Source of the DNA: Arthrobacter sp. ISL-28
Lineage (GTDB): Bacteria > Actinomycetota > Actinomycetes > Actinomycetales > Micrococcaceae
Assembly: GCF_018613875.1 (NCBI RefSeq)
Contig: NZ_JAGGPJ010000013.1
Location: 123,561 to 187,560 of the forward strand
Reading direction: 5' to 3'
Length of the DNA: 64,000 nt
The notes under the pieces were generated by a model that ran no database searches, had not been told where the DNA came from, and saw only the letters and a list, made by a program, of their open reading frames with translations. Positions 42,848-51,111 of the stretch are shown here, piece after piece. Within the stretch, counting starts at the first letter, position 1; every line of letters begins with the position of its first letter. The position numbers and the translations under genes are program-made.

Positions 42848-44370
42848 GCACAGGAACCACGACGGCGGGCGGCGGCGCCGGGAACCAGCCATCCGGCATT
42901 GTGCCTGCCAAGGGGCTGCGCGCCGGGATCCTGGACCTCGGCGACTCGGTCATGCTGGGGCTGGCGTCCACCGCTCCGGTGTACTCTCTGGCCGCCACCC
43001 TGGGCCTCATCGTTGCCGTGAACGGCACCTATACACCCCTGATCCTGATTTTGGGCTTCATCCCGGTCCTGTTCATCGCCTACGCGTTCCGGGAACTCAA
43101 CAGCATCATGCCGGACTGCGGCACCACATTCATCTGGGCCCGCCGGGCCTTCGGGCCGTGGGCCGGCTGGCTCGGCGGCTGGGGCGTTGCGCTCGCCGGC
43201 ATTGTGGTCTTGGCCAACCTGGCCCAGGTGGCCGGGCAATACCTGTGGCTGCTGGTCGGTGACGGTTCACTGGCGGAAAACAGCCTCCTGGTCACGGCCA
43301 CCGGGGTGGTCTTCATCGCGATCATGACGTTGGTGAACTACCGTGGGATCCGGCTGGGCGAGCACGTCCAGCGGGCCCTGAGCTACGTGCAGTACATCTC
43401 GCTGGGCATCTTCGCACTGGCCCTTATCATCAGGATCGCGGGCGGGGCTTCCGGCACCGCCACAACATTGCAGCCCTTCGATATCGAGTGGTTCAACCCC
43501 GCCGGCGCCTTCGCTGATCCGGGCGCCGTGGTCCACGGCTCCCTTCTGGCTTTGTTCATTTACTGGGGCTGGGACACCTGCCTGGCCGTGAATGAGGAAA
43601 CCGAGAACCCCTCCACAACCCCGGGCCGGGGTGCCATCATCTCGGCCTTCGTCCTGGTGGCCATCTACGTGTCGGTGGCGCTTCTGGTGATGATGTACGC
43701 GTCCGTGGGAACAGAGGGCATGGGCCTCGGCAACACCGAGAACCAGAACGATGTCTTCCTCGCCCTGAAGGACGTGGTGCTGGGCCCGTGGGGCTGGCTG
43801 ATCGTCCTCTCCGTCCTGGCCTCCGTGCTCTCCTCGACGCAGACCACCATCCTTCCAACGGCACGCGGAACCCTGTCCATGGGCGTCCACGGCGCGTTGC
43901 CGCCGAAGTTTGGCGAGGTCCACCGCCGGTTCCAGACCCCCGGTTTTTCAACGGGCCTGATGGGCGCCGCAGCCGTCACGTACTACGTTGCCATGAGCTT
44001 CCTGAGCGAGAACCTGCTCTCCGATTCGATCAGCTCAATCAGTCTCTTCATCGCGTTCTACTACGCCCTGACCGGCTTCGCCTGTGTCTGGTACCTCCGC
44101 GCAAGCCTCCGCGGCTCGGCCAGGAACCTCTGGTTCCGCGGCATCATTCCACTGCTGGGCGCCCTTGCACTGACTGCGGGGTTCTTCATTTCCGCGGTCC
44201 AGATGTGGGACCCGGAGTACGGCGACACCCAGATCTTCGGCGTCGGCGGGTCCTTCGTCAGCGGCGTGGTGCTGCTGTCCCTGGGCGTAGTGCTGGCCGT
44301 GGTCTGCCGCTTCCTTCCGTCCACCCGGGACTACTTCCTTGGCAGGCAGCAGGTCCCCACCGGCCAGTAG
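42844..44370 (+). CDS. APC-superfamily amino acid/polyamine permease
   Basis: 508 residues with about 12-14 helices. Family marks are LDLGDSVMLGLASTAPVYSLAATLG at the first broken helix, FRELNSIMPDCGTTFIWARRAFGPWAGWLGGW and YWGWDTCLAVNEETENPSTTPGRGAIIS. Translation is coupled to the YgiC-like gene by an ATGA overlap, which strongly suggests that it imports or exports a substrate or product of the ligase, for example an amine. The precise ligand is unknown. Confidence 0.93.
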   Translation: MSTGTTTAGGGAGNQPSGIVPAKGLRAGILDLGDSVMLGLASTAPVYSLAATLGLIVAVNGTYTPLILILGFIPVLFIAYAFRELNSIMPDCGTTFIWARRAFGPWAGWLGGWGVALAGIVVLANLAQVAGQYLWLLVGDGSLAENSLLVTATGVVFIAIMTLVNYRGIRLGEHVQRALSYVQYISLGIFALALIIRIAGGASGTATTLQPFDIEWFNPAGAFADPGAVVHGSLLALFIYWGWDTCLAVNEETENPSTTPGRGAIISAFVLVAIYVSVALLVMMYASVGTEGMGLGNTENQNDVFLALKDVVLGPWGWLIVLSVLASVLSSTQTTILPTARGTLSMGVHGALPPKFGEVHRRFQTPGFSTGLMGAAAVTYYVAMSFLSENLLSDSISSISLFIAFYYALTGFACVWYLRASLRGSARNLWFRGIIPLLGALALTAGFFISAVQMWDPEYGDTQIFGVGGSFVSGVVLLSLGVVLAVVCRFLPSTRDYFLGRQQVPTGQ

Positions 44371-44421
44371 GAATCTGGCGCATGGCGCAGAGTTCCGGCC
44401 CCCCCAGGATGCTGGCCCCCG

Positions 44422-44427
44422 TAGGAT
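44422..44427 (+). promoter_or_regulatory. -10 box TAGGAT of leaderless acyl-CoA dehydrogenase gene
   Basis: TAGGAT ends six bases before the ATG at 44434. The 12-base unit AGGATGCTGGC also occurs 17 bases upstream, a short direct repeat. Confidence 0.65.
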
Positions 44428-44433
44428 GCTGGC

Positions 44434-45654
44434 ATGAGCAATGACGCCCTTGACCCCGCGGCAGCCGCGGCGGAGTACGGCCTCCCTGATCCTTCAGACG
44501 TCCTGGCGCTGGACTCGCTGCTGACCCCTGATGAGCTGGCCTTCCGGCAACGGATCCGCGACTTCACCGACCAGCAGATCCGCCCGGACATTGCTGACTG
44601 GTACGACCGCGGGGTCTTTCCCGACCACATCGCCGCGCAGCTGGGCGAACTGGGCGTTCTGGGCATGCATCTGGAGGGTTACGGCTGCCCCGGCCGCACC
44701 GCCGTCGAATACGGCCTGGCCGCCATGGAACTGGAAGCCGGCGATTCCGGGATCCGCACGTTCGTCTCGGTTCAGGGCTCGCTGGCCATGACGGCAATCC
44801 ACAAATGGGGCTCCGAGGACCAGAAGCAGGAATGGCTTCCCCGGATGGCCGCCGGCGAGCTGGTCGGCTGCTTCGCGCTGACCGAACCGTCCGCCGGCTC
44901 GGACCCGTCGTCCATGACGACAGTCGCACGGCAGGACGGCCCCGGCGAGGACGCCGGCTGGATCCTGGACGGCACCAAGCGCTGGATCGGCCTCGCCTCG
45001 ATTGCCGACGTGATGGTGGTGTGGGCAAGGACCGACGACGGCGTCCGCGGCTTCCTCGTGCCGGCCGGCACTGCGGGGGTCACCGCCGCGCCGATCGGGC
45101 GGAAACTTTCGATGCGCGCCTCCATCCAGTGTGATGTGACATTCGACGGCGTCCGGCTGGGACCGGAGGCCCTGCTGCCGGGTGCGCGGGGCCTCAGCGG
45201 ACCGTTCTCCTGCCTCAATGAAGCCCGGTACGGCATCGCCTGGGGCGCGATGGGGGCCGCCCGCGACTCCTATGAAGCGGCCCTGAGGTACTCGATGGAC
45301 CGGCTCCAGTTCGGCAGGCCGCTGGCCGCCTACCAGCTGACCCAGGAGAAGCTGGTGAACATGCTGCTGGAGATCCAGAAGGGCACGATGCTTGCCCTGC
45401 ACCTGGGCCGGCTCAAGGATTCCGGCAGGCTTCGGCCCGAACAGATTTCGCTGGCCAAGCTGAACAATGTCCGCGAGGCCATCAAGGTCGCCCGCGAGGC
45501 GCGGACCATACTGGGCGGCAACGGCATCACCCTGGAGCATTCTCCGCTGCGGCACGCCGCCAACCTGGAATCGGTGCGCACCTACGAGGGCACGGACGAG
45601 GTCCATACCCTGATCCTGGGCCAGCACATCACCGGGCTGTCCGCCTTCCGCTGA
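44434..45654 (+). CDS. Acyl-CoA dehydrogenase, glutaryl-CoA dehydrogenase-like
   Basis: 406 residues. FAD-dependent. Signatures: GCFALTEPSAGSDPSSM, TKRWIGLASIADVMVVWARTDDGVRGFLV, ARYGIAWGAMGAARDSYEAAL, and the catalytic glutamate in YEGTDEVHTLILGQHITGLSAF, whose ending is typical of glutaryl-CoA dehydrogenases. It would convert glutaryl-CoA to crotonyl-CoA in lysine breakdown, or act on a related acyl-CoA. It has its own promoter box, so its link to the permease operon upstream is uncertain. Confidence 0.9.
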   Translation: MSNDALDPAAAAAEYGLPDPSDVLALDSLLTPDELAFRQRIRDFTDQQIRPDIADWYDRGVFPDHIAAQLGELGVLGMHLEGYGCPGRTAVEYGLAAMELEAGDSGIRTFVSVQGSLAMTAIHKWGSEDQKQEWLPRMAAGELVGCFALTEPSAGSDPSSMTTVARQDGPGEDAGWILDGTKRWIGLASIADVMVVWARTDDGVRGFLVPAGTAGVTAAPIGRKLSMRASIQCDVTFDGVRLGPEALLPGARGLSGPFSCLNEARYGIAWGAMGAARDSYEAALRYSMDRLQFGRPLAAYQLTQEKLVNMLLEIQKGTMLALHLGRLKDSGRLRPEQISLAKLNNVREAIKVAREARTILGGNGITLEHSPLRHAANLESVRTYEGTDEVHTLILGQHITGLSAFR

Positions 45655-45708
45655 TACGGCTGGCCGGCTGCCCTTGTCCCCGCCGTGGCCGCGGTCCAGA
45701 ATTCCAGC

Positions 45709-46263
45709 ATGGCAGTTTCCCGGGATTCGAGAAGAGACAGGCAGCGCGCGGCTATCGGCACGGCCCTGTTCGCCGCCGGCCCCGCCACCGTGGTGGGCGT
45801 CGTTCCATGGCTGCTGACCCGGTGGAAGGTGCAGAGGCCGGTCCCGGGCGGGGCGCCCGCACAGCTGACCGGAGCCCTGCTGCTGGGTGCCGGCGCAGCC
45901 GTGATCGCCAACTCCTTCGTCCACTTTGCCGTTGAGGGCGTCGGAACCCCGGCACCGTTTGCGCCGCCGAAACACCTGGTGGTGGGAGGGCTGTACCGCT
46001 TCGTGCGGAACCCGATGTACGTAGCAATTGCCGCGGCCGTTACCGGACAGGGGCTCCTGCTTGGCCAACCGAAGCTCTTCGCTGCCGCCGTGCTGGGCGC
46101 TGTCCCTGTGTCGGCCTTCGTGAAGCTCTATGAGGAGCCCGTGCTGGCCAGAAAATTCGGGGCCGAATACCAGGTTTACCGGGAAAACGTCCCGCGCTGG
46201 CTGCCGCGGCTCACGCCCTGGACGCCGGACTCCTCGTCCGGCAGCGGGCCTGCCCTGCAGTAG
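45709..46263 (+). CDS. Isoprenylcysteine methyltransferase-family membrane protein
   Basis: 184 residues from the ATG at 45709; an in-frame GTG at 45685 is possible. Three to four helices and the ICMT/PEMT SAM-binding motif HLVVGGLYRFVRNPMYVAI (residues ~86-104), then EEPVLARKFGAEYQVYRENVPRWLPR. Bacterial members methylate lipids or small molecules at the membrane; the substrate here is unknown. A palindromic repeat starts six bases after its stop. Confidence 0.85.
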   Translation: MAVSRDSRRDRQRAAIGTALFAAGPATVVGVVPWLLTRWKVQRPVPGGAPAQLTGALLLGAGAAVIANSFVHFAVEGVGTPAPFAPPKHLVVGGLYRFVRNPMYVAIAAAVTGQGLLLGQPKLFAAAVLGAVPVSAFVKLYEEPVLARKFGAEYQVYRENVPRWLPRLTPWTPDSSSGSGPALQ

Positions 46264-46269
46264 GCTGCC

Positions 46270-46314
46270 GCTGGTTGAGCTTGCCGAAACCGGTTTTCGA
46301 CAAGCTCAACCAGC
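46270..46314. repeat. Palindromic extragenic element (GGTTGAGCTTG type), complete copy
   Basis: Arms of 20 bp (46270-46289 and 46295-46314) match at 19 positions around a five-base loop. The arm reads GCTGGTTGAGCTTG followed by CCGAAA. A related partial copy is at 52315-52361. It lies between the methyltransferase stop and the SDR remnant. Confidence 0.9.
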
Positions 46315-46320
46315 GCTACG

Positions 46321-46616
46321 TCAGGCCGAAATACCGCCGTCGGCCTTGATCAGCTGGCCCGGGTGTTCACGGCGAAGTGGCGCTCAAAAACTTTCCAGCG
46401 TGGTGTCCAGGATGCCGAATCCACCGACTCAGCATGGCACAGCACCATCCCGTGGACCGTGCCGACCTGCTCCGCTATGTCAGCCATGAGCCTGTCCACG
46501 GCGCCCGGATCCTGGGGCTCAGCAGGGTGGGGCCCGCGGGTGTGGGGCTCAGCAGGGTGGGGCCCGCGGGTCAAGTTCTCCGTCTCCGGGGCGGTGCCCT
46601 CAGGAACGAGGTTCAT
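46321..46616 (-). pseudogene. Short-chain dehydrogenase remnant
   Basis: The minus strand encodes DRLMADIAEQVGTVHGMVLCHAESVDSA, then a frame change after which SILDTTLESFERHFAVN is recovered only by moving frame, then HFAVNTRA joined directly to GQLIKADGGISA and a stop (46321-46323). The last piece is the normal C-terminus of an SDR, so ~130 residues with the YxxxK active site are missing. The upstream part is a low-complexity repeat region that overlaps the end of the neighbouring gene. Confidence 0.85.
46513..46572 (-). repeat. 30-bp tandem duplication
   Basis: Copies at 46513-46542 and 46543-46572 match at 29 of 30 positions; on the minus strand they encode TRGPHPAEPH and TRGPHPAEPQ inside the SDR remnant. 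Confidence 0.92.
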
Positions 46617-47988
46617 GCCGGCAGCTCGCCACTTTGCCCCGCCGAAGCACCACAATCCAGCAGGCCAGAATGGCAAGGCCGCAAAACACGCCGGCGCTGG
46701 AGGCCATGATCCACAGCCCGGGCGTCTGGAGGTTGAGGTTCCCGGCGCCCAGGGCAGTGCCAATGGTTTTAGGCGAGAACAGGAACACGAGGGTCGAAAC
46801 GCCAAGGACGCCGCCCATGACCCAGCGCGCCAGGCGCTGGCTCCCAGGCGTCTCGCGCAGGGTCCAGGCGAAGGCCGGCAGCACAGCCGCCATCCAGACC
46901 CAGTGGTGGGACCAGGACACTGGGCTGATCAGCAGCATGGTGAGGGCCGTGGCGGAAATGGCCACCACCCGGGCGCCTTGGTCGCTGGCGGTTTTGGTGA
47001 CGGCGGCGCCCAGTGCCACCACGAGCAGGCTCAGGACCAGCCACGGAAAGGTGACTCCGGCGGCGGGAACCCCGAAGTGGAGCAGCGCTCCCTTGATGGA
47101 GAGGTTGTCCACGTAACCCGCCCCGCCGATGCGGGATGTGTCCGGCAGGATCTCAAGCCAGAACTGCAGGGATTCGGCAGGGCGGAGGAGCCAGCCGATC
47201 AGCACGGTGGAAGCGAAACCTGCCCCCATGTTCAGCAGTCCCCGCCAATCCTTGCGCATCAGGAAGTAGAGGCCGAACACCAGCGGCGTCAGCTTGATCC
47301 CGGCCGCCACACCTACCAGGAAGCCGCTGCCGGGGAGGCCGCGGGTCCAGTGCGGGTTACGGGCCAGGAGGTCGGCCGCCATCAGCCCCATGAGCAGGAT
47401 GTTGATCTGCCCGAAGACCAGGGTCTCCCGCCAGGGGCCCAGATTGAGGACGGCGAGGAGCAGAACCACCGCGCCCAGGCGGTTCAGCAGGAAGGGCGAG
47501 GGGTCGGAGGCAAAGGTGCTGCGCCAGTCGGACTTACCGTTCCAGTAACGGACTCCGCGCACAGCCACCCACGCGGCCACGGCCACACCAGCGGCATTGA
47601 AGAGCAGAAGGGCGCCTGCCTGCGGCAGCCTGGCCAGCAGGCTGAAGAGGAGCGCCGCGAACGGCGGATAGGTGAATGGAAGCTGCGGACCGCCCGCCCA
47701 CTCCAGCGTCAGGCGGTAGAGGCCCGACGGCGCCGGGCCGGCTTCGTTCAGGACCTTGCCCCCGTGCCAGTACACGCTGAAGTCCAGACCCTGGTGGCCC
47801 CACGCGTCGAGCCGCGATGAGACGAAGACAGCGGCAACCAGCACTGCGAGCAGCGTGAGGAGCTCTGCAGTGGCCGAGCCAGTCCGGGAACGCCACAGCC
47901 TCCCGGCCAGACCGGTGACCGGACCGGTGACCGGACCGGCCTGTGCGGAGGCCGAGCTGCGTTGGGCCTGGGCGTCGAGCAGTGCCAT
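46600..47988 (-). CDS. GT87 (DUF2029) polyprenyl-phosphate-mannose mannosyltransferase-like protein A
   Basis: 462 residues with 10-12 helices. The GT-C catalytic aspartate is in the first outer loop (QGLDFSVYWHGGKVL), followed by LPFTYPPFAALLF, NLGPWRETLVFGQINILLMGL, AAGIKLTPLVFGLYFLMRKD and the paralogue-shared SPVSWSHHWVWMAAVLP. Family members add mannose from a lipid donor to glycolipids or glycans outside the membrane. An N-terminal tract encodes PVTGPVTG repeats. The 3' end overlaps the SDR remnant by 17 bases. The 258-base gap 47989-48246 upstream holds only a CCGCCGGACCCGTGGCG direct repeat. Confidence 0.9.
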   Translation of the reverse strand: MALLDAQAQRSSASAQAGPVTGPVTGLAGRLWRSRTGSATAELLTLLAVLVAAVFVSSRLDAWGHQGLDFSVYWHGGKVLNEAGPAPSGLYRLTLEWAGGPQLPFTYPPFAALLFSLLARLPQAGALLLFNAAGVAVAAWVAVRGVRYWNGKSDWRSTFASDPSPFLLNRLGAVVLLLAVLNLGPWRETLVFGQINILLMGLMAADLLARNPHWTRGLPGSGFLVGVAAGIKLTPLVFGLYFLMRKDWRGLLNMGAGFASTVLIGWLLRPAESLQFWLEILPDTSRIGGAGYVDNLSIKGALLHFGVPAAGVTFPWLVLSLLVVALGAAVTKTASDQGARVVAISATALTMLLISPVSWSHHWVWMAAVLPAFAWTLRETPGSQRLARWVMGGVLGVSTLVFLFSPKTIGTALGAGNLNLQTPGLWIMASSAGVFCGLAILACWIVVLRRGKVASCRHEPRS

Positions 47989-48246
47989 TCATGTCCCCCG
48001 AAAATATGATGCTGCCAAAGCGTGATGGTGACTGTAATGCTGACGCGGGCCTGTGCTGCTGGATGATGCGCCCGGCACGCCGTTTCGCCCCGTGCCGCCG
48101 GACCCGTGGCGCAGACCTGTGCTGCCCGACCGGTACCGCCGGACCCGTGGCGCCAGAGCGTGCAGGCCAGGATCCCCGCTCATTCTATGGACCGCTGGCC
48201 GCTACCTGCGGGCGCCACGCCTGCTCCCCTGCGCCGCCGTCGAAGA

Positions 48247-49680
48247 CTATACGGCGCCGGCAGCCACCGGCTCCGGCTGATTCTTGCCGGCGTCCTTCCG
48301 GATGGTGGCGCTGATCACCGCGGCGACGGTGCACATCGCGGCAGCACCCAACCAGGCGTAGGTGTAATGCCCGGTGGAGTCCCGGATGGCACCGGCAGCC
48401 AGGGCAGCTGCGGCGGCACCGAGCTGATGCGCGGCGAAGACCCAGCCAAACACCACGCTGCCGTCAGCACCAAAGACGCTGCGGCAGATAGCGGCCGTGG
48501 GAGGAACGGTGGCCACCCAGTCGAGTCCATAGATCACCACGAACACGATCATGCTGGGCTGCACCGTCGCGCTCAGCAGGAGCGGGAGCACCAGCAGCCC
48601 GATCCCGCGGAACTGGTAATACACCGCCAACAGGATCCGCGGGTTGAAGCGGTCGGTCAGCCAGCCGGAGGCGATCGTGCCCAGGATGTCGAAGATCCCG
48701 ACGACGGCCAGCAGGCCCGCCGCCGTGGTCTCCGGCATGCCGTGGTCGTGGGCGGACGGAATGAAGTGTGTGCCTATGAGGCCGTTGGTCGTGGCACCGC
48801 AAATAGCGAACCCGGCCGCGAGCGCCCAGAACGTCCGCACCTTGCTGGCACGTTTGAGCACCTGAAGCGCGCGGACGGCAGCGTTGCCGCCGGAAGAGGC
48901 GGTCGAAGCGGCGGCGCCAGGCGCGCCGGAAGAGGCGGCCGCCGGGGCGGAGTGGGCTCCCGCGTGATCGGCCGGAGGCTCTGCGCCGTAGGGCAACACC
49001 CCGACGTCGGCCGGCGAGTTCTTGAGGAACTTCAGCACCATCGGGACCACGGCGAGGGCGCCGGCCGCGATCAGGAGGGAGGCCTGCCGCCAGCCGGGGT
49101 CCTGTGCCAGCATGGCGATGAACGGCAGGAAAACCAGCTGGCCGGCCGCGCTGCCGGCGGTCAGGATGCCGATCACCAGCCCGCGGCTCTTGGAAAACCA
49201 GGTGTTCGCGATGGTGGCTGCAAAGACGAGCGCCATGGAGCCCGTTCCCAGCCCGATCAGCAGGCCCCACGTCAGCAGGATCTGCCACGACTCATTGACC
49301 AGCACCGTCAGGGCGCTGCCGGCCCCGATGAGCATCAGCGCGAACGCCGTGACGGCGCGGATGCCGAACCGCTCCATGAGGGCAGCCGCGAAGGGGGCGG
49401 TGAGACCGAACAGGACCAGGTTGATGCTGACGGCGGCGGACAGCACCGTGGTGGACCAGCCAAACTCCTGCTGCAGCGGCACCATGAGCACCCCCGGTGC
49501 CGCCCGGAAACCGGCCGCGCCCACGAGGGCAAGGAAGGCCACAGCTGCCACAATCCAGGCCGGGTGCAGCCGGCACTGCCGGAACGGACCCCGCGGCGTC
49601 GCCGCCTGCGCCTTGGGTGCTGAAGCGTCCGTACTGGCGGCCTCAGGGCTTGCGGCTTCGCTCACTTCGTTGTTGTTCAT
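48247..49680 (-). CDS. MFS transporter, oxalate/formate-antiporter-like
   Basis: 477 residues with 12 helices and a central hydrophilic loop (~235-275) rich in Ala/Ser/Gly. Features: PLQQEFGWSTTVLSAAVSINLVLFGLTAPFAAALMERFG and SKSRGLVIGILTAGSAAGQLVFLP, resembling the monocarboxylate/oxalate-formate branch. An AAGGA site precedes the ATG. It lies between two paralogous mannosyltransferase genes; the cargo is unknown. Confidence 0.92.
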   Translation of the reverse strand: MNNNEVSEAASPEAASTDASAPKAQAATPRGPFRQCRLHPAWIVAAVAFLALVGAAGFRAAPGVLMVPLQQEFGWSTTVLSAAVSINLVLFGLTAPFAAALMERFGIRAVTAFALMLIGAGSALTVLVNESWQILLTWGLLIGLGTGSMALVFAATIANTWFSKSRGLVIGILTAGSAAGQLVFLPFIAMLAQDPGWRQASLLIAAGALAVVPMVLKFLKNSPADVGVLPYGAEPPADHAGAHSAPAAASSGAPGAAASTASSGGNAAVRALQVLKRASKVRTFWALAAGFAICGATTNGLIGTHFIPSAHDHGMPETTAAGLLAVVGIFDILGTIASGWLTDRFNPRILLAVYYQFRGIGLLVLPLLLSATVQPSMIVFVVIYGLDWVATVPPTAAICRSVFGADGSVVFGWVFAAHQLGAAAAALAAGAIRDSTGHYTYAWLGAAAMCTVAAVISATIRKDAGKNQPEPVAAGAV

Positions 49681-49749
49681 GCGGCTGTCCTTAGTTACAT
49701 CGAGGTGGCATGTCCCGGCAGTGCTTTTCGGAAAAACTGCCCCGAGGCA

Positions 49750-51111
49750 TCATCGGGGCACGGAATGACGGAGGGCAGCGCGCGCCGGGCGGTAGGCCAT
49801 GGCCCAGTAGCCGAGCAGCGCGATGCCGCACAGCACGCCCAGGCTGGCAGCCATCAGTGGCCATTGGGTCGAGGGATCCTTCCCCCACTCCTCGGCTCCG
49901 GCAAACATGGCAAGATCCTTGGGGGCCAGGTAGAAGGCCACGGCGGACAACGCCACGATGATCCAGCCGGCCAGCCGCATCCGGCCCTCCCGGGAAGGCA
50001 CCCGGTGCATGGCAAAAGCCATGGAGGGCAGTGCCACGGCCATCCAGACCCAGTGGTGCGACCAGGAAATCGGGCTGATCAGCAGCATGAGAACGGCCGT
50101 GGCGGATACGGCGACGAAGTTTTCGTCAGCGGCCACGGTCCACTTGATAACCAGGGCGGCCACAGCCACGAGCGCGAGGGAGAGGCCGAGCCACAGCAGG
50201 CTCGTGGCCGCAGAATCCGGCAGTCCGAAGTGCAGCAGCAGCCCCTTGACCGAAAGGTTGTCCACATAGGCGGGTCCGCCGATACGGCCCGTGTCGGGAA
50301 GGATCTCGGTCCAGAACGCGGCCGACGCGTTGGGCAGCGCGGCCCAGGCCACCGCGATGGAGCCGAAGAATCCGGCGGCCATCCAGCCGAGGGCCTTGAA
50401 GTCCCGGCGCACCAGGAAATACAGCCCGAACACCAAGGGCGTCAGCTTGATCCCCGCCGCTATTCCGATGAGGAGCCCCGCGGGCCAGCGGATCTCGCCG
50501 GCCCGGGACTTCCCGTGCAGGGCAAAGTCCGTCAGGATGAGGCCCATCAGGATGATGTTGATTTGCCCGAACACGAAGGTGTCGCGCCAGGGACCCAGCA
50601 GCACGATCGCCCCTGCCCCCGCGAGTGCCACGGCCCGGAACCGCCAGTCCGCGAAGGCTTCCCGCCAACGGCCCAGGCCAAAGTAGTGCCGGGTCAGCCA
50701 GGCGGAGACCACTCCAGATCCCGCGAGCGCTGCCCCGATGAACAGCGCGCTGCTCTGGCCAAAGGTCAGGGTCGCGAGGCCGGCAAACAGCAGCGCGGCG
50801 AACGGCGGATAGGTGAAAGGCAGTCCGTCCCGGACTGCGTACAGGTCGCTGACTCCGGCCTCACCGGTCTGCAGCACTTTAGTGCCACCGTAGTAGTAGA
50901 CCTCGAAGTCGTTCATCACCGGGGCGTAGTGGGAGTACAGCACCGCCAGGGCGGCGAGGAGGGCGAGCGCGCCCGCCGCTGTCGCCAGCCAGCCGCGCAC
51001 GGTCCGGCGCCGGCCAGCCTGAGGCGGCTCCACTGACGACGGATCACCCGGGCGGGGATCCGGCTCGGTCCTTACCGCCAGCGTGCGGCCCCGGACGTCG
51101 GGAGCCGTCAC
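49750..51111 (-). CDS. GT87 (DUF2029) mannosyltransferase-like protein B
   Basis: 453 residues, same architecture as the protein at 46600-47988: catalytic aspartate in NDFEVYYYGGTKVL, LPFTYPPFAALLFAGL, LLGPWRDTFVFGQINIILMGL, AAGIKLTPLVFGLYFLVRRD, SPISWSHHWVWMAVALP. The two are clearly paralogues. Its GTG start overlaps the stop of the metB-like gene (GTGA), so it can be expressed from the transsulfuration promoter. Substrate presumably lipomannan or a related glycan; unproven. Confidence 0.9.
   Translation of the reverse strand: MTAPDVRGRTLAVRTEPDPRPGDPSSVEPPQAGRRRTVRGWLATAAGALALLAALAVLYSHYAPVMNDFEVYYYGGTKVLQTGEAGVSDLYAVRDGLPFTYPPFAALLFAGLATLTFGQSSALFIGAALAGSGVVSAWLTRHYFGLGRWREAFADWRFRAVALAGAGAIVLLGPWRDTFVFGQINIILMGLILTDFALHGKSRAGEIRWPAGLLIGIAAGIKLTPLVFGLYFLVRRDFKALGWMAAGFFGSIAVAWAALPNASAAFWTEILPDTGRIGGPAYVDNLSVKGLLLHFGLPDSAATSLLWLGLSLALVAVAALVIKWTVAADENFVAVSATAVLMLLISPISWSHHWVWMAVALPSMAFAMHRVPSREGRMRLAGWIIVALSAVAFYLAPKDLAMFAGAEEWGKDPSTQWPLMAASLGVLCGIALLGYWAMAYRPARAALRHSVPR

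Noticed and set aside
44494..46068. A 524-codon open frame antisense to the acyl-CoA dehydrogenase and methyltransferase genes
   Set aside because: It spans two recognisable genes on the other strand and has no family motif.
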